This document shows, piece after piece, positions 1 to 10,900 of a stretch of DNA of 64,000 nt. A program made the translations under genes and the position numbers. Location of the stretch: assembly GCF_000373645.1 (NCBI RefSeq), contig NZ_KB892002.1:434001-498000 (forward strand), read 5' to 3'. Source of the DNA: Streptomyces sp. ATexAB-D23. GTDB lineage: Bacteria > Actinomycetota > Actinomycetes > Streptomycetales > Streptomycetaceae. Position 1 is the stretch's first letter; the number at the start of each line of letters is the position of its first letter. The notes under the pieces were generated by a model. That model worked only from the letters and a program-made list of their open reading frames with translations, made no database searches and was not told the origin of the DNA.

Positions 1-3000
1 GCCAGGCTTCGTACACGGGCCACGGCTGTCGTCCCGCTCCAGCCGACCTGGTTCTGAAGATCCTCAGCCCGCTGCTGAAGGCCGGACGCACCACACTCGG
101 TACCACCACTGTTGTGAACGAGTACCGGAGTGGCGCCCGCCAGCACATAGTACGTGTGGGTGTCACGGACGGTGAGGTTGTGGACGGTTTCGCCCGCTGC
201 GGTCCAGCGTGCGACCGCGGTGATCTGGACGTGGGTGCCGGCGCTGGTGCGGAGCCATTCGCCGGCCTTGAGGTCGGTGGCGTCGATCCAGGCGCCGAGT
301 TCCTCGACCCAGAAGGGGTGGCCGTCGGTCGCGGTGACCGAGGCTGTCTCGTCGCCCCGGTCGCCGTCGGTGTCGACGGTGACCTCGACCAGGTGCTTGA
401 GGCCCTCGCCCTTGATCTCGGCGGTGACGGTCCGGACCGTCGTCCTCCCGGTCTCCGGGTCGGTGACCAGGACCTTGTCGCCGACCTTGACGTCCTCGAT
501 GGCCTTCGTCGAGCCGTCGGCCATCACGACCTTGGTACCGGGAACGAAGCTGTTGCCGACCGGGCAGCTCCCGCCGGCCTTGCCGGAGCCGCTGTCGCCG
601 CTGCTGCCGCCCTTGTTCCGCGAGGAACCACCGGCGGCGCCACCGGGCTTGTCGGCGCCGGCCTTGGCGCCGCCCGAGCTCCGGTGGGTGGCCGAGGCCG
701 AGGAGACCTTCGGTGCCGAATTGGCCTGGGCCTGTTTCTGGACCGAGTTCCCGGTTTTCTTGGTCTCGTTGACGGCCTTGTTGCTGGTCGTCTGTTTCTT
801 CTCCGCCGCCTTCTTCTTCGCGGCCTGCGCCGCTTTCTTGGCCTTCTCGATCGCCGCCTTCTTCGCGGCGAGCGCCTTCCTCTCCGCGGCCTTGGCCGCG
901 GCGATGACCTTCTCTGCCTTCTTCTTCGCCTTGTTGAGCGCCTGGATGGCGCCGGCCGTGCGCTTGACGGCCTTGATGAGGGAGGGGATCCGGCCGAGCT
1001 TGCCCCAGGGAACCGCGCCGACGACGAGGCTGATGCAGGACATCACGCTGCCGCCGAAGCAGCCCATGGCGTCGTCGAGGCCGATGAAGCCCTTCAACTG
1101 GTCCCAGGCGACCGAAAGGATCACCGAGGTGATGGTCTTGCCCATGGTCGAGTGGGCCTGGGAGACCTGCGCCGCCGACAGACCCGCGCCGGCCAGCGCC
1201 GCCGCCGTCTCCGACGCCGTCAGGGAGACCGCCAGACCCGTCGGGTCGGACAGCGTCACGGGGTTGTTGTGGGCGTAGGCGTACCCGTTGGCCTGCATCG
1301 GGTCCGCGACGTCCAGCACCGGGTCCGCCGACAGGAAGCGCCCGACAGCCGGGTCGTACATGCGGGCACCCAGCTGGGTGTAGCCGGAGGAATCGTCCGG
1401 GGTCATGCCCAGGAACGCCGCATGGGTCCGCAGACCCGTACCGGAGGCGGCGGCGCCGCGCTCGTTGCCGAACGGGTCCTGCTTACGGACCCGCACCGGC
1501 ATCCCGTCGGTCATGGCGACCTCGGCGTACGTACTGCCCTGGTGGTCACCGACCTCGGCGACCAGCGTGCTGGTCTTCTGGTAGCCGTACTGGTAGCGCA
1601 GCACGCTGCCGCCGGGCGCGCCGTAACTGCGCTGGGTGGAGACCAGCTTGCCGGCCGCCTGCGTGGTGACCTCGGTCTCCCCCAGGTGCAGTGTGGCCTG
1701 CTTGCCCTGAACGGTCAGCAGACGGCTGCCGTCCGGACCGTAGAGGTAACGGGTCTCGTTCTGCGCCTCCCACTTCTGCGCGGCCGAGGAGGCCGAGCAG
1801 GCGGCGAGGACGGTGGAGGTGCTGTCGGCGGTGGCGCCGTCCTTGACCGCGACGCACAGGCCGGTGCCGACGTGCACCAGCTGGCCCGAGGCGTTGCGCT
1901 TGATCTTCTGGCCGGCGGAGCCGTCGCACCTGTGGAGCTGCAGACCGGCCCCCTCGGCGGACGAGCCGGGCGTGACGCACCACGTGTCGTCGTAGAAGGT
2001 CATCGTGCCCAGGTCCGGGTCCGGCTGGCCCGGCTCCACCTGGAAGGACCACTTCTGGCTGGCCGTCCCGTTGCAGGCGTACAGGTTGACCGGCGTGTTC
2101 TGGACCCTCTTGCCGCCGCTCAGGTCCAGGCACTTGTCGGCGAGGCCGACGTAGGAGGTCCTGCCGCCGCTGCCCTGGCCGGTGAGGCGCTCCACCTGGC
2201 CGTCCCAGGTCCAGCTGATGTCCTGGGTGTCGCCGTTCTCCAGCGAGGTGACCTGCTTGGTGTCACCCGTGAGCTCGTAGAGCCGCTCGGCCTCCGCGGT
2301 GACCTGGGCGCCGGCCGGGGTGGTGTACTTCTTGGTCACCTTGGTCAGGGTGTGCGGCTGGGAGCCGTCCGCCTTGCCGTAGGCGTAGGTCGTCACCGCG
2401 TCCTTGGCGGTGGCGCCGGTGAGGTCCTTCTCGGTGAGCTTCTTGCGGTTGCCGAGGAGGTCGTACTCGTATTGCTGCCAGTAGCCGGAGTCGTCCGGGC
2501 CGGCCGTCACGTTGAGCGCCCCGCCCTCCTTGACCGGGCCGTCGGCGCAGTGGCCGAGGTCGGCGGAGGTCCACGCCTCGGTCAGCTGGCCGATCGGGTC
2601 GTAGGTGAAGCACTGGCGTTCCTGGATGCCGGTCGAACGCTCCCGGATGCCGGTGACGTTGCCCGCGTTGTCGTACCAGTACGACCGGTGGGAGGCGAGC
2701 TTGCCGCCGACCAGTGAGGTGTCGCCGTTCTGCTCCCGGTACACCTGCTGGTCGGTGAGGGCCCCGGAGGCGTCGTCGAAGCTGGAGAGCGCCCACACCC
2801 GGTGGGGCTGAGCACCCAGCGTGGAGCGCAGCAGCTCACCGTACGGGGAGTACATGGCCTCGGAGCCGTACCAGTCCTTGCCGGAGACCGAGAGCGGCAG
2901 CCCCTCCTCGTTGTAGCGGACGACCAGCTTCTCGCTGTCGAACGCGCCCGCCGCGGGGATGGTGCCGTCCAGCAGGAGGCCGGTGTCGCTGTAGTTGTAC

Positions 3001-6000
3001 GTGGAGGTGTAGGACTTCCGCAGGCCCCAGGTGGTGGCGAGGGAGTCCGGCAGCGACAGCGTGGTGGAGAGCGGCTGGTAGTCGGCGGTGTAGCCGCCCA
3101 CCGACATCGTGTACTCCTGGCCGTCGGTGACCCGGACCGTGCCGGCCGGCAGGCCCTTGCCGCCCGGCACGGTGTCGTACGTGCTCCGGGAGAGCAGGTC
3201 GCCGGTGGAACCGTCGAGGCGCTGCTCGGTGGGCCGGGACAGCTCGTCGTACTTCGTCCAGACGGTGATCCCGCGCGCGTCGGTCGTGGTGAGGGGCCGG
3301 TCGCGGTGGTCGTACGTCGTGGTGGTGGTTCCGGCGTCCGGGTCGGTGGCGGAGACCATCCGGCCGCGCCCGTCGTACTTCCAGGTCCAGGTGCGCGCGG
3401 AGTCCTGTGCGCTGTACGCCTTCACGAGCTGCCCGAGGGCGTCGAACTCGTACTTCACCGAGGTGTACTCGGTGCGTTCGGCGTCGGTGAAGGTGTCGAC
3501 CTGGGTGGTGCGGCCCATCGAGTCGGACCGGACGCGGTAGGAGGCCGCACCGGAGGGGTTGATGACCGTGGACCAGTCCGCGCCGTACTCGTAGCGGGTC
3601 GAACGGGCCGGCATCTCGCTGCCGCTGAGGATCGGCAGTTCCTTCACCACGCGGCCCAGGCCGTCGTAGGTGTAGCGGGTCGCGTTCGGCACGGCGGTGT
3701 CGGCGAGCGGGGTGAAGAGCTGGCCGCTCGGCTTGCCGGTGGCCAGGTAGGCGTTGTTGGTCTGCCAGACCTCGCCCGAGCTGTTGTACAGCGTGTCGGT
3801 GATCAGCCGGCCGCCGCCGGTCGCCTCCTGCTGCGCCTGACGCTCACGGCCCAGACCGTCGTAGATCGTGACGGAGGTCTCGACACGGTCCTTGTGCCCG
3901 CGGCCCTTGGTGACCACGTACGGCGGAAGGCGGTCCGGTTCGCCCGGGTCGTTCTTCGATATGTGGTACTCGACGGCGAAGTCCGGCACGGCGGACGTCG
4001 ACGGGGTGCGGCCGGGGGCCCAGGCCTGGACGAGCCGGCCCAGCGGGTCGAACACGGACCGGGAGACGTGTCCGTTGGCGTCGGTGCTCGTCGTGGTGGT
4101 GCCGCGGCCGGGCTCGACCTCCTGGGTGGAGGTGTGGCCCAGCGAGTTGGTCTCGGTGATGCCGAACGTCTGGCCGTTCGTCATGGCGTAGGCCGTGGTG
4201 GACGACTTGCCGTCCGGGTCGGTGGCCTTCACCACCCGGCCCAGGGAGTCGAACCCGACGGTGCCGTCGGACTGGAAGCCCGAGCCGTCGGCCTTCAGCG
4301 ACCAGGTCTGGGTGACCAGACCCCGGGTGGAGCCGGTCAGCGCGGCACCGTACGCGCCCTCGTCGTAGGCGATACGGGAGCCGGAGGCGAGCTTCTTCAG
4401 GTCGGTGAAGTCCGCCGTGGCGCACGGGGTGGCGGTGCTCAGGGTCTGCTTGGTCAGACCGATGAGGTTCTTGTCCGTGTGGTGGACGTACTCCAGCTCG
4501 GTGCAGGAGACGTCACCGACGAGACCGGGGTCTGCCTTGTCCTGGAGGGTCTCGATCCGGACCGGCAGGCCGTACTTCGACTCGTGGGTGGTCTTCGTCT
4601 CCGACGTGTGGACGGTTCCCTCGCCGTCCTTGCTGTAGGCCAGCTGGCGGGGTTCGGTGACCCGCCATGCCTTCAGCGGGTCGAGGCCGTCGCCCCGGGT
4701 GCGGGAGGCCAGTTCGGTGGCCTCCGGAACCGTGACGGAACGGGTCAGCCAGTCGGTGTCCGCGTCGGTGGCCTCGGCGTAGGTGAGCTCCTCGGCTATG
4801 CGTCCGGCGAACGGCTCACGGTCGTACGCGATGTGCGTGCCGGTGATGTCCTTGACCGGCACGCTGTCGCCCATGCCGCGGAAGAACCGGGTGACGGCCT
4901 TGGTCTTCTTGCTGCCGATCGCCTTGTCGTCGGCGCCCGTGATCACGGTGGTCCGGTCGAATCCGGCGAACTGCGAGTACGTCCGCGTGGACTTCTTCGT
5001 GAACTCCTGCTCGGCCATCCTCCAGCCGGCGGTGCCGTAGCCGTACTTGGTGCTGGTCGAGTAGGCGCCGTTGACGTTGGGGAGTTCCTCGATCTCCTGG
5101 ACCACGTACTTGTGGAACCAGTCGATGTCCTCCTTCTCCGGGTCCGGGTGCCAGAAGGACGGGTAGCACAGACGCGTGTTGCTCTTCAGCTCGGCCTTGT
5201 CGGCCTTGCCGGGCAGGCCCTGGCCGGTGGCGCACTGTCCTTCCGGCTGCTTGTAGGTGACGACGGTCTCGCCGCCGTACTCGTTGATCACCCGGCCGAT
5301 GCGCAGGCGGGAGAAGCCCGGACGGGGGTCGTTGTCGCCCCGCATCACGCGGTTGGGCATGTCGTCCACGTTCGCCTCGAACCGGACCGGGTTGAGCTTC
5401 ACGCTCGCGTCGGTGGAACCCTTGCGGGCGTAGCCGGTGCGGGTGACGGTCTCCAGCCACAGGGCGGTGTTCGGGCCGGTGCGCAGGGAGGGGAAGGACT
5501 GCTGGAGTTCGTAGCGGTCCACCACCTGACGGGCCGTGGTGTCGGTGCGCCGCTGCGCGGACGTCTGGATCGAGTCCAGGCGCTTGGTGGACCAGAACGA
5601 CGGTGAGGCGTTCCAGCACATCTTGCCGGACGCGCACCGCAGGTCGGCCGGGGTGTCGTACCAGATGCGGTACTTGCCGGGGTCCTTGGAGGTGAAGTTG
5701 GCCTCGTCGCACTTGAGGGAGCCTTCGGCGTAGCACCGCTCCTCGACGTTGAAGGTGACGCGGCCGGGGGCCTGCGCGGAGAAGACGGTGTTCTTGCGCT
5801 GGCCGTAGTCGATGTGCGCGAGGTAGCCGTCGCGGTCGTACTTGACCGGGGCCTTCCAGTTGAAGTTCCGCGCGTAGTAGTTGGGGTCCTTCTTCCACCA
5901 CAGGGACATGGCGTTGCCGTGGACGTCCTCGACGTAGTCGAGGTTCCAGCGCCATGCCTGCGCGCAGTCGGAGCCCTTCCAGTCGCCGGCCTTGTAGCAG

Positions 6001-7550
6001 GGCTCGCCCGCGTGGTTGCCGAAGACCGGGACGGTCAGGACCGAGTTGGTGACCGGGTCGCCCTTGGACCAGCCCGGCAGGTGGTTCAGGCCGAAGTGGT
6101 ACTTGGTGCCGTCGCGGGTGGTGACGATCCAGTACTCGCCGTCGGCGTCCTTGTTGTCCTTGGATGTGTCCTTGACGATCTGGATCCGGGAGCCGTCACC
6201 GTTGGCGGTGAACCACTCCTTCTGGTCCGCGTCCCAGACCAGTTCGGTCGTCGCTCCGCCGAGCGTCAGGGTCGCGTTGTCCGAGCCCCAGCACAGGTCG
6301 CCCGTCTTGTGGGTGGCGTTGTTGGCGCCCGCCTTCTTGGCGTCCTCGCGGCAGGAGGCGTAGGTGCGGGTGATGGAGCCGGCGTTGTAGTCCCAGCCGT
6401 CACCGATCCAGGAGGCCTGGTTGTTGGTGGCCGACGTCCGGCCGTCCACCGACTGGGAGGAGTAGGACAGTGCCACCTGGGGGGTCAGGCCGGCGGCCGC
6501 CTCGGGGACCTGCACCTGGTAGCCGTAGGTGAAGGCGCCGGAGGACGAACCGGCCGCCCAGGAGCCGGACGACTGGAGCGGGGTGGCGGTGAAGTCGCCC
6601 GCCGCCGAGGCTCCGGTGTCCAGTACGCCGACGGCGCGGGAGCCGGTCCCGTCCGACGCGGCCGCCCGCATGGCGCCGGACGCCTTCGATCCGGCACCGG
6701 ACCACAGGAGTTCGGACACCGGGACGGTGGCGGAGACGACCCGGCGGGTCCGCAGGGTCTCGCCCTCGTTCTCGGCTGCGGCGCGCAGCTTGGCGGTGGT
6801 CTTCGGGTGGACCACCTCGATCTCGCTGGCCAGCGGCTGCACCGACGCCGTCACGCCGTCGCCGTCCGCCGGCTCGTCGGTCGGCGCCTCGGGGGCGCAC
6901 TCGCCCTCGGTCGGCGCGTCGATCACACAGTTGGGCAGCAGGACGACGCCGAACCGGTCGGCGGCCTGCGGGCCGTACAGATCGGCGAACGACGTGTAGT
7001 CGACCCCGACGGTGACCTCGGCCTCCGGGTCGGCGGTGGCCGGCGGGGTGATCTCCATCAGCAGGCCGTCGACCTCGGCGGCCTGCGAGTCCGCCGGCGC
7101 CTTCAGGTCGACGGTCCACTCACCGGCCAGCGCGGCCGGATCGCCTTCCTCGGGTACGCCGAGCGAGACCGTCGGTACGTTCTCGACCGGGACCGTCCGC
7201 CCCGGCGCCACGTCCGTCAGGTCGGCGGTGCCCACACCCGGTGACCACTCCTCCACGGCCTGCGGGGTGTAGGGGGTGGTGGCCTCCTCGGGCGCGGTCG
7301 TCAGATGCTTCTCGGCACTGTCGTCCTGCTCCGTCCGCGCGCTCTCCGGCAGGTCGGGGAGCTGGACCGCCATCTCCTCGCGGGGCTTCGGCGCGATGGC
7401 CGCCGCCTCAAGCGTCAGGCTGCCCCAGGTGAGCGCCGACGCCAACGAGACGATCACTGTCATACGGAGATGCCGGCGTCGTTGCCGGCTTCTTCCGGAC
7501 AAGGCCGGCCGGCGAGGCCCCAGCCAGGACCCCGGACCTGCTGCACGCAT
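1..7550 (-). CDS. RHS/YD-repeat polymorphic toxin with nested ricin lectin and Hint domain (3' end beyond window)
   Basis: Very large secreted or surface RHS-repeat toxin; one frame stays open on the minus strand from 7550 to base 1, about 2,516 residues seen. The ATG at 7550 has GGGAG seven bases upstream; it gives an Arg-rich N terminus followed by a hydrophobic stretch (TVIVSLASALTWGSLTLEAA, about residues 31-50), a long signal peptide. An internal ATG at 7463 is an alternative start. Order: YD repeats; a ricin B-type beta-trefoil at about 1800-1930 (KCLDLSGG, QKWSF, QKWEAQ motifs); Rhs core at about 2060-2100 (YDPAVGRFLSADP, NNPVTLSDPTG); an Ala/Lys-rich helix at about 2195-2270; a pretoxin Hint domain at about 2333-2480 (SFVPGTKVVMADG to VLVHN). 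About 36 residues of the variable toxin tip remain. Inference: the Hint domain releases the C-terminal toxin; the immunity gene should lie past the left edge. Confidence 0.9.
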   Translation of the reverse strand, partial: MRAAGPGSWLGPRRPALSGRSRQRRRHLRMTVIVSLASALTWGSLTLEAAAIAPKPREEMAVQLPDLPESARTEQDDSAEKHLTTAPEEATTPYTPQAVEEWSPGVGTADLTDVAPGRTVPVENVPTVSLGVPEEGDPAALAGEWTVDLKAPADSQAAEVDGLLMEITPPATADPEAEVTVGVDYTSFADLYGPQAADRFGVVLLPNCVIDAPTEGECAPEAPTDEPADGDGVTASVQPLASEIEVVHPKTTAKLRAAAENEGETLRTRRVVSATVPVSELLWSGAGSKASGAMRAAASDGTGSRAVGVLDTGASAAGDFTATPLQSSGSWAAGSSSGAFTYGYQVQVPEAAAGLTPQVALSYSSQSVDGRTSATNNQASWIGDGWDYNAGSITRTYASCREDAKKAGANNATHKTGDLCWGSDNATLTLGGATTELVWDADQKEWFTANGDGSRIQIVKDTSKDNKDADGEYWIVTTRDGTKYHFGLNHLPGWSKGDPVTNSVLTVPVFGNHAGEPCYKAGDWKGSDCAQAWRWNLDYVEDVHGNAMSLWWKKDPNYYARNFNWKAPVKYDRDGYLAHIDYGQRKNTVFSAQAPGRVTFNVEERCYAEGSLKCDEANFTSKDPGKYRIWYDTPADLRCASGKMCWNASPSFWSTKRLDSIQTSAQRRTDTTARQVVDRYELQQSFPSLRTGPNTALWLETVTRTGYARKGSTDASVKLNPVRFEANVDDMPNRVMRGDNDPRPGFSRLRIGRVINEYGGETVVTYKQPEGQCATGQGLPGKADKAELKSNTRLCYPSFWHPDPEKEDIDWFHKYVVQEIEELPNVNGAYSTSTKYGYGTAGWRMAEQEFTKKSTRTYSQFAGFDRTTVITGADDKAIGSKKTKAVTRFFRGMGDSVPVKDITGTHIAYDREPFAGRIAEELTYAEATDADTDWLTRSVTVPEATELASRTRGDGLDPLKAWRVTEPRQLAYSKDGEGTVHTSETKTTHESKYGLPVRIETLQDKADPGLVGDVSCTELEYVHHTDKNLIGLTKQTLSTATPCATADFTDLKKLASGSRIAYDEGAYGAALTGSTRGLVTQTWSLKADGSGFQSDGTVGFDSLGRVVKATDPDGKSSTTAYAMTNGQTFGITETNSLGHTSTQEVEPGRGTTTTSTDANGHVSRSVFDPLGRLVQAWAPGRTPSTSAVPDFAVEYHISKNDPGEPDRLPPYVVTKGRGHKDRVETSVTIYDGLGRERQAQQEATGGGRLITDTLYNSSGEVWQTNNAYLATGKPSGQLFTPLADTAVPNATRYTYDGLGRVVKELPILSGSEMPARSTRYEYGADWSTVINPSGAASYRVRSDSMGRTTQVDTFTDAERTEYTSVKYEFDALGQLVKAYSAQDSARTWTWKYDGRGRMVSATDPDAGTTTTTYDHRDRPLTTTDARGITVWTKYDELSRPTEQRLDGSTGDLLSRSTYDTVPGGKGLPAGTVRVTDGQEYTMSVGGYTADYQPLSTTLSLPDSLATTWGLRKSYTSTYNYSDTGLLLDGTIPAAGAFDSEKLVVRYNEEGLPLSVSGKDWYGSEAMYSPYGELLRSTLGAQPHRVWALSSFDDASGALTDQQVYREQNGDTSLVGGKLASHRSYWYDNAGNVTGIRERSTGIQERQCFTYDPIGQLTEAWTSADLGHCADGPVKEGGALNVTAGPDDSGYWQQYEYDLLGNRKKLTEKDLTGATAKDAVTTYAYGKADGSQPHTLTKVTKKYTTPAGAQVTAEAERLYELTGDTKQVTSLENGDTQDISWTWDGQVERLTGQGSGGRTSYVGLADKCLDLSGGKRVQNTPVNLYACNGTASQKWSFQVEPGQPDPDLGTMTFYDDTWCVTPGSSAEGAGLQLHRCDGSAGQKIKRNASGQLVHVGTGLCVAVKDGATADSTSTVLAACSASSAAQKWEAQNETRYLYGPDGSRLLTVQGKQATLHLGETEVTTQAAGKLVSTQRSYGAPGGSVLRYQYGYQKTSTLVAEVGDHQGSTYAEVAMTDGMPVRVRKQDPFGNERGAAASGTGLRTHAAFLGMTPDDSSGYTQLGARMYDPAVGRFLSADPVLDVADPMQANGYAYAHNNPVTLSDPTGLAVSLTASETAAALAGAGLSAAQVSQAHSTMGKTITSVILSVAWDQLKGFIGLDDAMGCFGGSVMSCISLVVGAVPWGKLGRIPSLIKAVKRTAGAIQALNKAKKKAEKVIAAAKAAERKALAAKKAAIEKAKKAAQAAKKKAAEKKQTTSNKAVNETKKTGNSVQKQAQANSAPKVSSASATHRSSGGAKAGADKPGGAAGGSSRNKGGSSGDSGSGKAGGSCPVGNSFVPGTKVVMADGSTKAIEDVKVGDKVLVTDPETGRTTVRTVTAEIKGEGLKHLVEVTVDTDGDRGDETASVTATDGHPFWVEELGAWIDATDLKAGEWLRTSAGTHVQITAVARWTAAGETVHNLTVRDTHTYYVLAGATPVLVHNSGGTECGASGLQQRAEDLQNQVGWSGTTAVARVRSL

Positions 7551-7982
7551 GCGTCGACTCCCACCTTGCGCAAAGGACGGCGAACATTGGAAACGCCAAG
7601 CAGCGCCCCCGATGTGGGCGCGCGCGCCGGGAATCTTCACAGGAAATACAGAGAATGATCAAGAAACGCAGCGTGACCGCCGCGGGTCGAAAGTGATCTG
7701 CGTCACGGGCGAAATTGATCTTGAACCCACCCAATGGACCGAAGTGGTTCTTCCGCCCATATCGCGTTATCCAGGGGCGTTTCACCCCGAAAGGCCATTG
7801 ATAACAAGGGGGTTCCGCTCCTGCCTCCATCACGCTGAGCTTTGATCACAAATCAATAAGTTTTGACTTTTGGGTAGTTGACTCGAACACATGCGATCGT
7901 GCGGGCGCCTGTATCCCGCGGTCACAGAGCGGGGCCTGGCCTATCGACCCGCCCATCCTTCCGGTCCCCTCGGAGAAGCCCC
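7551..7982. promoter_or_regulatory. Divergent intergenic region of the RHS toxin and the DNRLRE protein
   Basis: These 432 bases separate two divergent secreted-protein genes and are clearly richer in A/T than the flanking genes (about 7650-7890). They must hold the promoters of both. A GTG-N6-GTCAC site lies at 7693-7706 and two TTGACT hexamers lie at 7863-7868 and 7878-7883 on the plus strand. No clear -10 box could be paired with them by eye, and no gene is visible here. Confidence 0.5.
7693..7706. promoter_or_regulatory. Candidate Crp-like operator GTG-N6-GTCAC
   Basis: GTGATCTGCGTCAC is a partly dyad-symmetric site in the divergent promoter region. It fits the GTG-N6-GNCAC form described for the Streptomyces cAMP receptor protein. 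This is a match by eye to a short consensus and could be chance. Confidence 0.3.
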
Positions 7983-10900
7983 GTGACCGTGCCACGCCCG
8001 CTCAGACCGTTCGTGCGCAGCCGCACACGGCTGTCCGTCACCCTCGGCCTGCTCGTGGCCGCGCTCACCGCGTCCCTGCTGCCGTGGCTCACCGGCTGGC
8101 CCGGCGACCAGGACGCCACATCACAGGCCCGAGGCGGCAGCGCGCAGGCGTCCCCGGCCGGTGACCACCCGCGGACCGAGGCGGAGGCCATCGACGCGGC
8201 CCACCGCACCGGCAAGAAGGTCCTCGTCGAGGCGGCCACCACCGCCACCACGCTCACCTGGGCGCTGCCCGACGGAAAGATGCGTCAGCAGATCCACGCC
8301 ACCCCGCAGCGGGCGCGGAACGCCGACGGTGAGTGGGCGCGGATCGACACCCGTCTGCGCCGCACCAAGGACGGCATCACCCCGGTGAACGCCGTGACAC
8401 CGGTCCGTTTCTCGGCCGGCGGCCCTCCGGCGGACCGCGCCGACCGCGGCTTCCGCCGGACCACGCCCGCGGCCGGGGACAGCGTCCTGGCCGAGGTCGA
8501 GCTGGAAGGTCACACCGTGGCCTACACCTGGCCCGCGCCGCTGCCGGAACCGGTGCTCGACGGCCCGCGGGCGCTGTACCAGGAGGTCTTTCCGGGCGTC
8601 GACATGCTGCTCGTCGCCCGCGAGGAGGGCGGCTTCGCCCAGCTGATGATCATCAAGACGCCCGAGGCCGCGCAGAACGAGGAGCTGAAGACCCTCACGT
8701 TCGGCCTGCGGTCCGAGACGGCACGGTTCGAGCACAACCCCACGACCGACACGGTCCGCGTGCTGGACTCGCAGGGGGGCAGGATGATCGGTTCCGTGCC
8801 CACCCCGTTCGCCTGGGACTCCTCGGGCCAGGACCCCGAGCTGGCACCCGGCACCGAGGTGCGCACCGGCACCGCTACCGCCGAGGACGTGCTGGCGCTC
8901 TCCGGTCTCAGCGGCATCGAACCCGGCGCGCAGAGCAGCCCGTTGCGGACCGGCGTGGACGAGGACGGCAACGGGGTACGCCTCACCCTGGACGTGGCCG
9001 GCGCCGGTCTGCTGCAGAGCGACGACGTCCGCTACCCGCTGTTCGTCGACCCGTCGATCAAGCCCGCCTGGAAGTCGTGGACCGTGGCCTACAAGCCCTA
9101 CCCGAACTCCAGCTTCTACAACGGCACCAACTTCAGCTCCGGAACCTCCGACGCCCGCGTCGGCTACGAGAGCGACACCAAGGGCCTGGCACGCTCGTTC
9201 TGGACGATGGGCTTCTCCAGCAGCCTGAAGGGCGCCACCGTCACCAAGGCGCAGTTCAAGGTGCTCAACAACCACTCGTGGTCGTGCGAGACCCGGCAGT
9301 TCCACCTCTACCGGACCGGGGCCATCTCCTCCGGCACCACGTGGAACAAGCAGCCGGGCTGGTCGTCGCTGCTCCAGTCGCAGTCGTTCGCCCACGGCTA
9401 CAACAGTTCCTGTTCCGACGAGTACGTGCTGTGGAACGTGAAGGCCGGCGCCCAGTACGCGGCCGACGCCGGCGCGTCGACCCTCACCCTGGGCATGCGG
9501 GCCAACACCGAGACCAGCACCTACACCTGGCGCAAGTTCCGTGCCACGTCGGCCGCCCTGGAGGTGGACTACAACCGCAAGCCCAACGAGCCGACCGGCG
9601 GCACCACCACCCCGGGCGGCGCCTGTCTGGCCGCCCCGTCCAGCCGTCCCGTCGCCAAGACGAACATCGTGCTCTCCGCGACCGCGACCGACCCGGACAA
9701 GAACCTTTCCAAGCTGCGTTTCCGCTGGTGGAAGTCGGGCGCCAGCGCCCCCTCGGGCACCCTGGTCACCCCCAACAGCGGCGGCAAGGCGACGCTGACG
9801 ATCCCGTCCAGCAGCCTCGCCGACAAGACCACCTACAAGTGGGACGTCCGCTCGGAGGACACCGCGGGTGCCGTCTCCACCTACTTCCCGCCCGGTGACC
9901 AGCCCTGCCAGTTCACCGTCGACGGCTCCGCGCCGCCCGCGCCCGACGTGACCAGCGTGGACTTCCCGGAGGCCACCGCGGACGGCCTGACCTGGTCAGA
10001 GAAGAAGTTCGGCGCGACCGGCGTCTTCACCTTCAGCGCCCCCGGCGCCACCAAGTTCTCCTACACGCTCACCGGCGCCGGCTACACCGAGAAGGCGGCC
10101 ACCACCGGCACGGACGAGTCCGGCAACACCGTCGGGCTGCTCTCCCTCACCCTGGCCCCGCCCAGCGCCGGACCGAACAGCATGCGCGTGTACTCCTTCG
10201 ACGCGGTCGGCAACAAGTCGAAGGAGTACACCGACTACGCCTTCTACGTGCCGCCCCGGGACACCGCGGACGCTCCGGGCGACCTCGGCGGTGACGGACG
10301 CGCCGACCTGCTGACCATCAACGCGAGCGGCAACCTCCGTTCCTACGCCGGCCTGCCCGACGGCGAGCTCTACACCTCCCTCGCCGCCGGCTACGCCTCC
10401 AACGGGAAGCTGAACCCCACCGGCCACTGGTACGACCCCGCCACCGGCAAGGCCGCGTTGATCACCCATTACGCCGACGCCTACCCGGGTGACGGCGTCA
10501 CCGACCTGTTCGCCCGCACCCCCGACGGCGGGTTCTGGCTCTACCCGGGCGACGGTTACGGCAGCTTCGACGTCGGCAAGCGCCTGGAGGTCCGCCTGCC
10601 CCCGGGCGCCCCCGACCCGGCGAGCTGGGTCCAGCTCAAGGCCGTCGGCGACATCACCGGTGACCAGCGGCCCGAGGTCTTCCTGCGCACCGGTGACGCG
10701 TTCTGGGTGCTGCTCGGCTACACCGGCGGCGCCTTCCAGGAGGCGGTCCGGCTGAGCGCCAGCGCGTGGGAGATCCGCGACATCGTCAACGTCGCCGACA
10801 TCGACCTGGACGGCACCCCCGACCTGCTCTGGCGGAACACCTCCAACGGGAACATGTACGTCCGGCACGGCAAGCCCGGCACGGCCACCGGCAGCGTGGA

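Noticed and set aside
112..560. Hint domain as an inteins-type self-splicing element
   Set aside because: The sequence (SFVPGTKV ... VLVHN) and its position before a C-terminal toxin tip fit a polymorphic-toxin pretoxin Hint domain that cleaves rather than splices.
114..5606. Very long open frames on the plus strand (114-2717, 2802-5606)
   Set aside because: They are antisense to the RHS toxin gene, have Arg/Gly/Val-rich low-complexity translations and no domain; they result from the third-position GC bias of the real minus-strand gene.
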